A stretch of 64,000 nt of DNA, from the NCBI GenBank assembly GCA_035307385.1, contig DATGID010000141.1, positions 1-64,000 of the forward strand, read 5' to 3'. The translations under genes were made by a program, and so were the position numbers. The stretch comes from DATBHW01 sp035307385 (GTDB taxonomy: Bacteria > Chloroflexota > Ktedonobacteria > Ktedonobacterales > DATBGS01). This document shows, one piece after another, positions 35,671 to 44,173 of this stretch (positions are counted from its first letter, which is position 1; each line of letters starts with the position of its first letter). The notes below the pieces were generated by a model. The model saw only the letters and a list, made by a program, of their open reading frames with translations. It made no database searches and had not been told where the DNA came from.

Positions 35671-36683
35671 TGAGCAATCTTTCCCTTCTTCGATGAGTCA
35701 ATCAGGTAGCCATGGGTGTAGTACCAATCAACCGTGCGCTTGATGCCGTCTTCCAGGGCAACCAGCGGTGTGTAGTGCAATTCCACTCTGGCCCGGCTGA
35801 TGTCATACGCGCGGCTGTTGGTGAGGAATTGGACGCGGCTGCGCGTGAGCGGCGCGCGCTCGCCCTGCATGCCCGGCACGACGGCAAAGACATCTGCGGC
35901 GAGGTTGGCAAGCCAGAGCGGGATATTTCCAGCGGGCAGCCTTCTATCCAATGCCTGGGCGATCGTCGCGGCGAGCGCGCGCACGGTGACGGGATGCGCG
36001 CCCGCAATGTTGTAGCTGCGCCCGGCAGCTTGCGGGCGCTCGGCGCAGAGCAGCAGGGCTGCTATCAGATCGTCGATGTAGACCGGATGGAGCGCGGCTT
36101 TCCCGCCCGCGATGACGCGAAACAGCCCCTTTTGAATCGACGCAAAAAAGCCCAAGAGATGCAGATCACCCGGCCCATAGACCAGCCCGGGCCGAACAAT
36201 CGTCACGGGGAGACGGTTTTCCTGGCAGGCTTTCAGCGCGAGCAATTCCCCCATCAATTTGGTCGCTTCATAGGCGTTTGTCGGAGCAAAAGGGGCATCT
36301 TCGGCCACAGGGGTCGCATCCGTGACACCGAAGACGCCCGTCGTGCTCACGTAGACAAGGCGCTGGAGCCGCTGCTGCCCCTGGCAGGCTCTGAGCAGCG
36401 CGCGCGTGCCCTCCACATGCGTTTGCTGATAGAGTGCTGCCGGGGCAGCAGGATGATAAAGGCGGCCAGCGAGGTGATAGATGATAGCTGCCCCATTAAC
36501 GGCCTGCTGGACTTGCTCCACATCCGTGATCTCTCCCTGGATGATGGTGACCGCCTCGCCAAAGCGATGACGCGCGTGACGCGCATCGCGGGCCAGAATA
36601 CGTACTGAGTGCTGCTGGTGGAGGAGCGCGGCCACCAGGCTGCTGCCAAGAAAGCCCGTCGCACCTGTGACTGCGATGGTCAT
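35667..36683 (-). CDS. NAD-dependent epimerase/dehydratase (second of pair)
   Basis: This 338-residue extended SDR begins MTIAVTGATGFLGSS and has the catalytic Y-E-A-T-K motif. It is clearly paralogous to the gene downstream but divergent. The ATG overlaps the stop of the DUF362 gene by 4 bases. In hopanoid and sterol-like pathways similar proteins act on lipid side chains; in polysaccharide clusters they act on nucleotide sugars. The context supports either. Confidence 0.9.
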   Translation of the reverse strand: MTIAVTGATGFLGSSLVAALLHQQHSVRILARDARHARHRFGEAVTIIQGEITDVEQVQQAVNGAAIIYHLAGRLYHPAAPAALYQQTHVEGTRALLRACQGQQRLQRLVYVSTTGVFGVTDATPVAEDAPFAPTNAYEATKLMGELLALKACQENRLPVTIVRPGLVYGPGDLHLLGFFASIQKGLFRVIAGGKAALHPVYIDDLIAALLLCAERPQAAGRSYNIAGAHPVTVRALAATIAQALDRRLPAGNIPLWLANLAADVFAVVPGMQGERAPLTRSRVQFLTNSRAYDISRARVELHYTPLVALEDGIKRTVDWYYTHGYLIDSSKKGKIAQ

Positions 36684-37849
36684 GCTGGCCCCCTCGCGCC
36701 GGAATAGCCTTTGACGCGGATGGCGTGTTCGGGACAGGCGTCATAGCACAACAGGCAGCGCTGACAGGTCTTCGGATTCACGCGCAGCGTCTTCAGGTCA
36801 ATTACCTGTGGCAGCGGGCAGGCTTCGACGCACAGACCGCAGCGCGTACACTGCGCTTCGTCGATGTGCGGGCGCGTGCCAACCATCCCGGTACCATAGA
36901 GCGTCGTGCAGAAGTGTTTGCCGCGCTCGGCAAGCCAGCTATAGGGATAGTCCAACGGATACATCAGCCAGAAGATGAAGTGATAGAGCGGCTTTTGCCG
37001 GGGAAGACGAAACTGCTTGAGCGCGCCAGCCACTTCGCTTTGCAGCGTGAAAGCGGGCTTGCCCAACTGCTCCAGCGCCAGCTTCAGGTGAGGAACAGCA
37101 CGCGGCTGCACGCCAACAAGCTGGCAACAAGCCACATCGACGGCCAGACTGTCGCGCCCGGCCACCAGCACGTTCAGGTTCGCTGGCTCGCCATAGAGCG
37201 GGCCTTCGCCATCCTGGCCCACGCTGCCATCGACAATGGTCAGATCGGGCTTGATGCCGCGATTCATGTCAACGATGCACTGGGCAATCCCCAGCGTGTG
37301 CATGGCCCGCCGGTCGGGCCGGGGCAGAATGCCCATCGGGTTCTTCAGCGCCAGCGTCATGGTCGAGACGACATGCGTTTTGAGCACGGGCAGATTGATG
37401 AAGCAGGCATCTTGCATAAAGCGGGGGATGTGAAAGCGGCGCAAGCGCTTCGCCCCGGCAGGGCGCAGTTCAATCCAATCCTCTTCGCCGCCCTCCGGGT
37501 CGATGCGGGCGATGCGGATGCCATGCTCGGCGCAGAATTGCTCAACGCCCAGGATGGTATAGGTCGATTCGCGGTCAAACTCGGTGCCGGGGATTTCGCA
37601 CAGCACCGGCTCGGCCCCGGCAGCGCGGACCTCTTCAGCGACCGCTTTGAGCAAGGCAAAGCTGGTGGTTGAACCGGTCTCGGCAGGGCGGCCCGCCACA
37701 AAGTTGGGCTTGAGGATGGCAATCTTCGCGCCACTGAGGATCGCATCCATGCCGCCCAGGAGTGCCAGCGCGCGATGCGCCGCGCTTTCGATGCCGTCGA
37801 ACGTGCGCGTGACGGTCACCGCATTAAGAGATAGCTGTGTTGCCAGCAT
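36680..37849 (-). CDS. DUF362 domain protein with two 4Fe-4S clusters
   Basis: This 389-residue protein has a DUF362 domain over residues 1-300 (blocks KPNFVAGRPAETGSTTS and LPVLKTHVVSTMTLALKNPMG) followed by a ferredoxin domain with two cluster motifs, CTRCGLCVEACP and CQRCLLCYDACP. DUF362 function is unknown. The ferredoxin part would pass electrons, plausibly to the radical SAM protein of the same operon. ATG 37849 has GCAGGA 8 bases upstream and overlaps the end of the GT2 gene by 26 bases. Confidence 0.88.
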   Translation of the reverse strand: MLATQLSLNAVTVTRTFDGIESAAHRALALLGGMDAILSGAKIAILKPNFVAGRPAETGSTTSFALLKAVAEEVRAAGAEPVLCEIPGTEFDRESTYTILGVEQFCAEHGIRIARIDPEGGEEDWIELRPAGAKRLRRFHIPRFMQDACFINLPVLKTHVVSTMTLALKNPMGILPRPDRRAMHTLGIAQCIVDMNRGIKPDLTIVDGSVGQDGEGPLYGEPANLNVLVAGRDSLAVDVACCQLVGVQPRAVPHLKLALEQLGKPAFTLQSEVAGALKQFRLPRQKPLYHFIFWLMYPLDYPYSWLAERGKHFCTTLYGTGMVGTRPHIDEAQCTRCGLCVEACPLPQVIDLKTLRVNPKTCQRCLLCYDACPEHAIRVKGYSGARGPA

Positions 37850-39170
37850 AGTGATTCCTGCTTCTCCCTTTCGGGGCAAACGTAAGCGAACTGTAGGTGA
37901 CCGTTACCTTGACCAGCCGACCGCGCAGCCCAATGCGCACGGGCGTGGCTTGCAGCGTCTCCTGGATGCGCTGCGCCACCAGTTCAGCGCCATGTTGTTC
38001 CGCGCGGATGACGGCGGTCAGAATGCCTGGCCCGCTCAGCGCCAGTTTATCCGCCTTGCGTAACCTGGCGCGCGCCAGCGGAAGGAGCTTCCGGGCGGCC
38101 TCGGTGGCTTCGCGGTCCTGGCGCTCCTGGTGAGCGCCATCGGCTTCGCCATCCTCTACAATCACGCGAAAAACCAGCACGCTCTGCGCGTTGCACAGAC
38201 GGCGCACCTTGACGGCTCCGGCTTCCAGGTCTTTGGTGGAGTCCACCATCTGCCAGACCTGATGCTCATGCTTGCGCTGATAGTCATAGCATCCTTGCAA
38301 GCGGGCGATACCTTCAAGGAAGACGGTTCCTAAGCTCCACAACGCCTGGCGAGGCGTGCTGAAGGCGAAGTCACGGCAGGCAATAAGCTGACGCGCAATG
38401 GGCGTGACGTTCATTGTCGAGGCGGCATATTTCTGGCGCTCGCGCACCTGCAAGTGCCCGGCGAAGATGCGGCGGCGCTGTTTGAGGAAGTCGCGAAGCG
38501 TGAGCGGACCCTTGTTATAGACAATGCAGCCGGGTTCATAGATCAATTGATAGCCCAGTTGGGAAATGAGGGCTTGAATGGAGATTTCATCGACGGCGCT
38601 GTCTGCCGGAATGCCAGCAATCACATTGCGGAAGGCGATCACTTCCCCCAGCTTTGGGCGAATGCGCGCCAGCGCATCGTGCAGCCGCCAGAGCAGATGG
38701 ACCGCGTGGCCCATAAATGTCGCGGAGTCATTCACAGGGATGGGATGACCCCCGACCATGCCAATGTTGGGGTCGGCAAACGGGGTGCATAGATACTCTA
38801 TCGCCGTGGATTCAGGAATGACATCAGCGCCAATCAGCATGACCACCGGGCTGATGGCTTGCTTGAGAAATACATTGATGGCGGATGCCTTGCCTTCGCG
38901 CTTTTCCTGGATGCACACGCGCACCCGAGGCTCCTTGCGGGCAATGTCCGCCAAAATCGGCACGGTCTTATCAGTGCAGCCGCTGGCAACCACAATGACT
39001 TCTTGAATAGAGACGGAAGGAGCCTGCTGGTGCAGAATCGCCTCCACTGTGCGCCTGATATTGGCTTCTTCGTTGTAGGCCATAATGCCCACGCTACAGT
39101 TGATCGCTGCGTTATCCGGCTGCTCGTTCCCATGGAGCACTACTGCTTCGGTCAATACCTGCCGCGCCAT
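37824..39170 (-). CDS. Family 2 glycosyltransferase, first gene of operon
   Basis: This 448-residue GT2 protein begins its nucleotide-binding fold at GIMAYNEEANIRRTVEAIL, has VASGCTDKT, the acidic metal site LIGADVIPE and QRRRIFAGHLQ in the acceptor region. A C-terminal segment of about 110 residues (after KVRRL) is not part of the standard domain and has no recognised function. No clear membrane helix is present. AAAGGAAG lies about 7 bases before ATG 39170; the frame continues upstream without support. A perfect 16-bp palindrome lies 36 bases upstream of the start. Confidence 0.85.
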   Translation of the reverse strand: MARQVLTEAVVLHGNEQPDNAAINCSVGIMAYNEEANIRRTVEAILHQQAPSVSIQEVIVVASGCTDKTVPILADIARKEPRVRVCIQEKREGKASAINVFLKQAISPVVMLIGADVIPESTAIEYLCTPFADPNIGMVGGHPIPVNDSATFMGHAVHLLWRLHDALARIRPKLGEVIAFRNVIAGIPADSAVDEISIQALISQLGYQLIYEPGCIVYNKGPLTLRDFLKQRRRIFAGHLQVRERQKYAASTMNVTPIARQLIACRDFAFSTPRQALWSLGTVFLEGIARLQGCYDYQRKHEHQVWQMVDSTKDLEAGAVKVRRLCNAQSVLVFRVIVEDGEADGAHQERQDREATEAARKLLPLARARLRKADKLALSGPGILTAVIRAEQHGAELVAQRIQETLQATPVRIGLRGRLVKVTVTYSSLTFAPKGRSRNHYAGNTAIS

Positions 39171-39205
39171 GACGGCTTCCTTTCCAGTATGCAGGACATT
39201 CTCCG

Positions 39206-39221
39206 TTTGCCACGTGGCAAA
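39206..39221. promoter_or_regulatory. Perfect 16-bp palindrome TTTGCCACGTGGCAAA
   Basis: The sequence is its own reverse complement over all 16 bases and sits 36-51 bases upstream of the GT2 ATG. This is the usual place and size for a dimeric repressor site. No regulator in the window is an obvious partner. Confidence 0.65.
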
Positions 39222-39323
39222 GTATGGCGCGCTTGATTTCCAGAAACAAGCTACCAATGGGTCACGAAAAGGTGCTTTGGTATCTCCTTCTGAAGCATGT
39301 CCACAAGAGACTAGGTATTTCTT

Positions 39324-39361
39324 CCCTATTTGCCATCTTTCTGGCATCCTGAAAAATAGGG
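39324..39361. promoter_or_regulatory. Nested inverted repeat in the divergent region
   Basis: CCCTATTT (39324-39331) pairs with AAATAGGG (39354-39361); inside, TGCCA (39331-39335) pairs with TGGCA (39342-39346). The inner TTTGCCA-N6-TGGCA resembles the palindrome at 39206, so both may bind one regulator. Confidence 0.45.
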
Positions 39362-39474
39362 AAGTTTTACCCATGTGGAAACGAGCTGCCACAACGTATA
39401 CTGTCGCTAAGCGTTAGCTTGGAGCCAACCTGACGAGGGATGGCCTCTCGTTCTCTAAGGATGGAGTGTGCTTT

Positions 39475-39852
39475 ATGAATCACTCGCTGAAGAATCACGC
39501 GCCTCTCCTCGTAGCCTATCAGCAGGACACGCCTGCTGCGTATGATGAGACTACCTCAGCAACACATCCAATCTTGATCGTCAGTGATGACCCGCACATG
39601 CTGAAGCTGATGGCAGGCACGCTGGAGGATGCGGGCTATACCGTGGCGGCTGTCGCAAGCGGCTGGGAAGCGGTGCGGTGGATTCAAGCCGCCCGAGCCG
39701 TTGGCGAATTACCTGCCCTGATCTTGCTTGATCTCGCGCTGCCGGGCATATGCCGGTCCCAGATGGCCGAAGCGCTGCGCCAGCCAGGGCGAGGAGTGGT
39801 CGAGCCGATCATTGTAACCAGCGCCATGCAGCCCACCCACCCGCGCGCGTGA
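39475..39852 (+). CDS. Stand-alone receiver domain, C-terminally short
   Basis: This 125-residue protein has about 30 variable residues and then a CheY-like receiver from ILIVSDDPHMLKLM. The phospho-acceptor aspartate is present in ALILLDLALPG and the Thr/Ser position in IIVTSA. The chain stops there, so beta-5, the conserved lysine and helix alpha-5 are missing. GGAG lies 8 bases before ATG 39475. It may be a truncated remnant or a phosphate sink. A strong hairpin follows at 39911-39957. Confidence 0.75.
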   Translation: MNHSLKNHAPLLVAYQQDTPAAYDETTSATHPILIVSDDPHMLKLMAGTLEDAGYTVAAVASGWEAVRWIQAARAVGELPALILLDLALPGICRSQMAEALRQPGRGVVEPIIVTSAMQPTHPRA

Positions 39853-39910
39853 CTCAGGCACTCGGCGATTCATGACGTTTTCTTTTCAGGCAGGCCATAT
39901 CTTATCCCAA

Positions 39911-39957
39911 GCGTTCGGCGGTTCCATCTCCCTGCGAGAGATGGAACCGCCGAACGC
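39911..39957 (+). terminator. 20-bp perfect hairpin after the receiver gene
   Basis: The arms 39911-39930 and 39938-39957 pair without mismatch around a 7-base loop. CTCTTG follows, so the T run is poor but the stem is very stable. It separates the receiver gene from the next regulator. Confidence 0.65.
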
Positions 39958-40067
39958 CTCTTGTGGGCAACCTCATGCATCGCCGCGTACGCACGTTGGG
40001 AATATGTCCAGTTTTAAAAATGTATGAAGAGAGGCTCCTGAAACCCATCGAGAAGAGGCTGAAAAAA

Positions 40068-40739
40068 ATGGAAGAGCGGGCATTCGACTATGATCTAATC
40101 CCTGTTCGTGTGCTCATAGTCGATGATTGCGTCATTCTGCGGCAAGGCATGCGTTTGCTGTTGAATCGGGACGCTGGCTTTGAAGTGGTGGGCGAGGCCG
40201 AAAACGAGCAGACGGCATTGCGCCTCACCAAGATACTCCAACCTGATACGGTTTTATTGAACAATCTCCTGGGAAAAGCGAACGGGCTGAATGTTGCCAG
40301 GCAACTGCTGCATAGCTGCCCCGATGCCCGCATCGTGCTTATTTCTGGTTCCGACGATGAATCGCTGCTCTTTCACGCGCTGCGCATCGGCATCTATGGC
40401 TATTTGCACAACACATTGTCGATTGGCGATGTCCAGAAAGCGCTGCGGGCTGCAAAACGCGGTGAGCGCTTTCTTGGGAAAGAGCAAGCCATCACCCAGT
40501 TGGTGCTGGAGTTCCGCAGATTGACCCAGGAATATGGCCGCCTCTGTCGCGGGCTAACGGCCTTAGACGTTGAGCTTATGCGCTTCGTCTCCGATGGCTA
40601 TAGCAATCGAGAGATCGGCGGGCGGTTGTTCTGGAGCGAGGTACAGGTCAAACGAAAGATGCAGGATATTTACCGGAAGTTGCAGGTGGCTGATCGCGCG
40701 CAGGCCGTTGCGGAGGCCATGCGGCTTGGCCTCATCTGA
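40068..40739 (+). CDS. LuxR/NarL-type response regulator with altered receiver
   Basis: The protein has 223 residues: a receiver (VRVLIVDDCVILRQG...) and a LuxR helix-turn-helix at the C-terminus (GLTALDVELMRFVSDGYSN, then SEVQVKRKMQDIYRKL). The phospho-acceptor position reads DTVLLNN, so the aspartate is replaced by asparagine, which argues against normal phosphorylation. GAGG lies 9 bases before ATG 40068; ATG 40020 and the longer frame are alternatives. It is a paralogue of the regulator at 42166, with the same C-terminal ending AVAEA-x-RLGLI. Confidence 0.85.
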   Translation: MEERAFDYDLIPVRVLIVDDCVILRQGMRLLLNRDAGFEVVGEAENEQTALRLTKILQPDTVLLNNLLGKANGLNVARQLLHSCPDARIVLISGSDDESLLFHALRIGIYGYLHNTLSIGDVQKALRAAKRGERFLGKEQAITQLVLEFRRLTQEYGRLCRGLTALDVELMRFVSDGYSNREIGGRLFWSEVQVKRKMQDIYRKLQVADRAQAVAEAMRLGLI

Positions 40740-40789
40740 CTTCACAAGCGGAATGATACGTTTGCTCTCGTTCTCGATACTTTTAGTTC

Positions 40790-40817
40790 TTGTACAGCGC
40801 AGGCCCGTCCTTATATG
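40790..40817 (+). promoter_or_regulatory. Possible promoter of the zinc-ribbon/epimerase operon
   Basis: TTGTAC (40790-40795), 16 bases, TATATG (40812-40817), about 56 bases before the zinc-ribbon gene. Confidence 0.35.
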
Positions 40818-40873
40818 CTCTACTTTGATTTTATTTGGTAGATAGTTGGCCGGGAAGCCTGGAAGAGACGACG

Positions 40874-41149
40874 ATGGCAGAGTGCCCAAAATGTCTAACC
40901 GTGAATGAAGATGACGCGAAAAATTGCCGAGCGTGCCGTATCAACCTGTATTGGGCCTTTCAGCATTATGAAGAGCTTGTGGCGATACGCCAGGCACACC
41001 GGTTAGCGCCTCAGCAAGAGACGCCGGTCTTTTTGCTCGACACCAGCGCCAGAATCGATACCGGGCCACAGGCTGGCTGGCTGCGCAGCACCATCAAAAA
41101 GTTTGGATTCAAAGACGCCGGGAAAAAAGTTTCTACGATCACGGAGTAA
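40874..41149 (+). CDS. Small zinc-ribbon protein
   Basis: This 91-residue protein starts with a zinc ribbon: CPKC at residues 4-7 and CRAC about 16 residues later, the pattern of a zf-ribbon/double-zinc-ribbon fold. The rest is charged with no domain recognised. ATG 40874 follows GGAAGAG; the frame extends 13 codons upstream without a better site. It ends 3 bases before the epimerase start, so the two are co-translated. Function unknown; such proteins often act as protein-interaction adaptors. Confidence 0.75.
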   Translation: MAECPKCLTVNEDDAKNCRACRINLYWAFQHYEELVAIRQAHRLAPQQETPVFLLDTSARIDTGPQAGWLRSTIKKFGFKDAGKKVSTITE

Positions 41150-41152
41150 CTC

Positions 41153-42172
41153 ATGAAGGTTCTGGTCACAGGGGCTGCTGGTTTTATCGGCAGCCATCTG
41201 GTTGATAGATTGTTGGAGCGTGGCGATGACGTGCGCGCGCTGGTGCGACCCGGTGAAGATACCAGGTACTTGCAGACATTAGCCGATGTGGAAATCAGAC
41301 AAGGCGATGTCACTGATGCCGCCTCGCTCACCTGCGCGGTGAAAGGAGTGCAGCGGGTCTATCATCTGGCCGCCAGGACTGGCCCATGGGGACCGGAAGA
41401 GGCGTACACCGCTGTCAACGTGCAAGGCGTGACTAACCTGATCTTCGCGGCCATGGACGCGGGCGTGCAGCGCATCGTCCATACCAGTTCCATTACGGTC
41501 TATGGGCATCACCTGCGCGGCGTGGTCGCTGAGGATGATGGCTATCACTGCGAACAGAACCCCTATAGCCGGTCAAAAATTGCGGGTGAACGGGCGGTTT
41601 TCAAGCTGGTGAACGCGCACGGCGCGCCGGTCGTCGTAGTACGACCAGCATGGGTGTATGGGCCACGCGATCATGCCAGCTTCGGTCGCCTGGTCAGCCG
41701 CATTGAGCAGGGCAAGGGTTTGCTCATCGGCAATGGGAAAAATCATGTGCCAGTGGTCTATGTGCGCGATGTCGCCCAGGGCATCATCAAAGCGGGCGAG
41801 GCTGGAAATCAGGTTGTTGGGCAAGCCTACACCCTGGCTGATGATCGCCCGGTGACGCAAATCGACTATATGAATACGATCGCGGGCGCGCTGCGCGTGC
41901 CGCCGGTATCGCGCCATCTCCCTTTTTCGGCGCTCTACGCTGCCGGGCGCGCTGCTGAAACGCTCTGGCGGTCGAGCGTGTGCCAGAGTGTTTCAGCAGC
42001 GCCGCCGCTCACAACCTATGGCGTGACGCTCCTTGGCAGAGAGCAGCGGTTCTCCATCGAAAAGGCGCGGCGCGACCTGGGATACGCACCTGAATATGAC
42101 GTGAAGCGCGGCATAACAGAAGGAATCGCCTGGTTTCGCCACTCTGGAAAATGCTATGGTTCACCATGTTAG
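41153..42172 (+). CDS. NAD-dependent epimerase/dehydratase
   Basis: This 339-residue extended SDR has GAAGFIGSH at residues 7-15, a GDVTDA segment and the catalytic Y-S-R-S-K. It resembles the two epimerases at 34.6-36.7 kb and the 3-beta-HSD-like branch, which hints that this plus-strand group belongs to the same pathway as the minus-strand operon. GGAG is 6 bases before the ATG. Its final codons overlap the next regulator gene. Confidence 0.9.
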   Translation: MKVLVTGAAGFIGSHLVDRLLERGDDVRALVRPGEDTRYLQTLADVEIRQGDVTDAASLTCAVKGVQRVYHLAARTGPWGPEEAYTAVNVQGVTNLIFAAMDAGVQRIVHTSSITVYGHHLRGVVAEDDGYHCEQNPYSRSKIAGERAVFKLVNAHGAPVVVVRPAWVYGPRDHASFGRLVSRIEQGKGLLIGNGKNHVPVVYVRDVAQGIIKAGEAGNQVVGQAYTLADDRPVTQIDYMNTIAGALRVPPVSRHLPFSALYAAGRAAETLWRSSVCQSVSAAPPLTTYGVTLLGREQRFSIEKARRDLGYAPEYDVKRGITEGIAWFRHSGKCYGSPC

Positions 42173-42822
42173 AAAAAAGCCTTGATTGCTTACGAGTACT
42201 TATCATCGACGATCACGTCCTGCTGCGCGAAGCCCTCTGCGCGATCTTGAGCAAAGAAGCCGATTTCGAGGTGGTGGGCTGGACCTCGCCAGAGATGGCC
42301 CAGGCGCGGGCAAAAGCACTGCGGCCAGATGTGATCTTATTTGCCATTGCCTCGGAAACGACGGATTGGCCTGGCCTGGCAAAGCAGTTATTGGGCTGCT
42401 GCCCCGCGAGCCGCATCACGATCTTTACGAGCGTTGACGACGAAAATCTGCTGCTGGATGCCATCCAGGCAGGGGTACATGGCTACTTACATAAGACCGT
42501 CTCGGTTCCTGATGTGCTGGCGGCGCTGCGGTCGATCTCCCAGGGAGGGCAGGCGATCATGGGGCGGCACGCGGCGAAACTGGAACTGAAATGCAGCAGG
42601 CACGCCGCGCACGACCAGCCCGCCGCGCGTGCAGCCCTCAACACCAAGGAGGTGGAAATCCTCCGCCTGGCCGCGCAAGGCAACAGCAACAAGGAAATCG
42701 GCATATCGCTCTATTGGAGTGAGATTACCATCAAGCGCAAAATGCAAGAAATCTATCAAAAGCTTCAGGCCAGGGACCGGGCGCACGCGGTAGCCGAAGC
42801 GCTGCGTTTGGGACTGATCTAA
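42166..42822 (+). CDS. LuxR/NarL-type regulator with degenerate receiver
   Basis: This 218-residue protein begins its receiver at LRVLIIDDHVLLREAL, but the acceptor site reads DVILFAIASE, with no aspartate. The C-terminal LuxR domain (LNTKEVEILRLAAQGNSNKEIG, SEITIKRKMQEIYQKL) is intact. It is a close paralogue of the 40068 gene. ATG 42166 overlaps the epimerase stop by 7 bases; ATG 42151 is possible. It probably works without canonical phosphorylation. Confidence 0.85.
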   Translation: MLEKSLDCLRVLIIDDHVLLREALCAILSKEADFEVVGWTSPEMAQARAKALRPDVILFAIASETTDWPGLAKQLLGCCPASRITIFTSVDDENLLLDAIQAGVHGYLHKTVSVPDVLAALRSISQGGQAIMGRHAAKLELKCSRHAAHDQPAARAALNTKEVEILRLAAQGNSNKEIGISLYWSEITIKRKMQEIYQKLQARDRAHAVAEALRLGLI

Positions 42823-42889
42823 CAGACCCCTCTTGTTTGCGTGCATGATTTTCGCCTCTTTCCGAAAAGTGGCCGTAAGGAAATAGCCA

Positions 42890-44158
42890 ATGTTCACTCC
42901 TAAAGCTCGCTTGCTGATCTCTCGCCTGGCGGCGCTGCTGGCGATTGTGGTAACGCTGGGCATCCTGGGTTTCTCTCTGCAACTTGGCGGGATAAACCAG
43001 CAGCCCTCAACCGGGCAGAGACAACCTTTGCCATCCATTCCGGCGCAGCCTTTCCCATCAGTGACCCCGCTGCCGCGTCAGTTCGAGGCGCTTTCCATCG
43101 CCGGCAACCAGATTGTCGATGCCGAGGGCCAGGCTGTCACGCTGGTGGGCGTGAACCGTTCCTCACTGGAGTACCTTTGCTCCGGCGATGGGCATTTCCA
43201 GCTTGCCGATTTTCTTGCCATGCGTTCCTGGGGGATGAATATTGTGCGCATCTCGCTTTCCTCCGAGTTCTGGGCAAACGCCGATAACCGTTGCCCAGGC
43301 TATCGCCAGACCGTGCGGGCGGCGATAGCCAACGCCGAGCAGGCAGGACTCTATGTCATCCTGGATTTACAGTGGAACGCGCCGTTCAACCTGCCTGATG
43401 ACTCCAAATATGGCGGCGGGCAATATCCCCTGCCAGACAGCGCAAAAGACCTCGCGTTCTGGCAGGACATCGCCAGGCTCTATCGTTCGGACCCGGCGGT
43501 GCTCTTCGACCTGTTTGGCGAGCCGCACGATATTTCGTGGGACGCCTGGTACAACGGCGGGCCGCTGGATACTCAGCTTTATCAAGGCAATCATCCTGCT
43601 GGCGGAGACGAAACCTATGAGGCTATCGGCATGCCCGCGCTCGCGGCGAAAGTGCGGGCCATCGCGCCAGAGAATCTCATCCTCATCAGCGGCCCGAATT
43701 GGGGGTTCGATCTCTCGGAGATTTCCACCCATCCGATTCAACTGCCGAATCTGCTCTATTCGACCCATCCTTTTGATTATGGCGGAAAAGAACCCGGCGA
43801 TTGGCCGACGGCCTTTGGCAGCCTTACGCAGCATCAGGCGGTCATTGCTGCGGAGTTTGGCTCGTATAGCTGTCAGACGGACTATATCGCCACCGCCATT
43901 GCCTACTTCGAGGCACATCATATGTCCTGGCTGGCCTGGGGCTGGACGCCTGGCCCCTGTGGCGCTCCCAGTCTGCTGAAGGACTGGGCAGGCACGCCCA
44001 TCAGCCCCTATGGAGACTACATTCGCCAGCAGATGCTGGCTGCCGCTCGCGCCGGATTAGTAAAAACGCCTGGACCCAGCGGGATATGCGTAGGGGAACC
44101 CCGAGCACAGATACAAGGCTGCCCCGTACCAGAGGCGACAGACCCTCACACGCGATGA
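42890..44158 (+). CDS. Exported family 5 glycoside hydrolase
   Basis: This 422-residue protein has an N-terminal membrane or signal segment (residues 10-32), a Pro/Gln-rich linker and a GH5 TIM barrel. The expected acid/base is E211 in FGEPHD and the nucleophile is E322 in AAEFGSY, with the family GMNIVRISLSSEF and STHPFDYGGK blocks. It should cleave beta-1,4-type glucans or mannans; exact substrate unknown. TAAGGA precedes the ATG. Next to a cellulose-synthase-like GT2, it may trim or release the polymer, as BcsZ-type cellulases do for cellulose. Confidence 0.88.
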   Translation: MFTPKARLLISRLAALLAIVVTLGILGFSLQLGGINQQPSTGQRQPLPSIPAQPFPSVTPLPRQFEALSIAGNQIVDAEGQAVTLVGVNRSSLEYLCSGDGHFQLADFLAMRSWGMNIVRISLSSEFWANADNRCPGYRQTVRAAIANAEQAGLYVILDLQWNAPFNLPDDSKYGGGQYPLPDSAKDLAFWQDIARLYRSDPAVLFDLFGEPHDISWDAWYNGGPLDTQLYQGNHPAGGDETYEAIGMPALAAKVRAIAPENLILISGPNWGFDLSEISTHPIQLPNLLYSTHPFDYGGKEPGDWPTAFGSLTQHQAVIAAEFGSYSCQTDYIATAIAYFEAHHMSWLAWGWTPGPCGAPSLLKDWAGTPISPYGDYIRQQMLAAARAGLVKTPGPSGICVGEPRAQIQGCPVPEATDPHTR

Positions 44159-44173
44159 ATTGAGATAAAGACG

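Larger units (their letters stand above)
39171..39474. other. Divergent control region of the GT2 operon and receiver gene
   Basis: This 304-base region holds no gene. It contains the 16-bp palindrome at 39206-39221 and the compound inverted repeat at 39324-39361, both built around TTTGCCA/TGGCA. It must carry the promoters of both divergent units. Confidence 0.55.
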
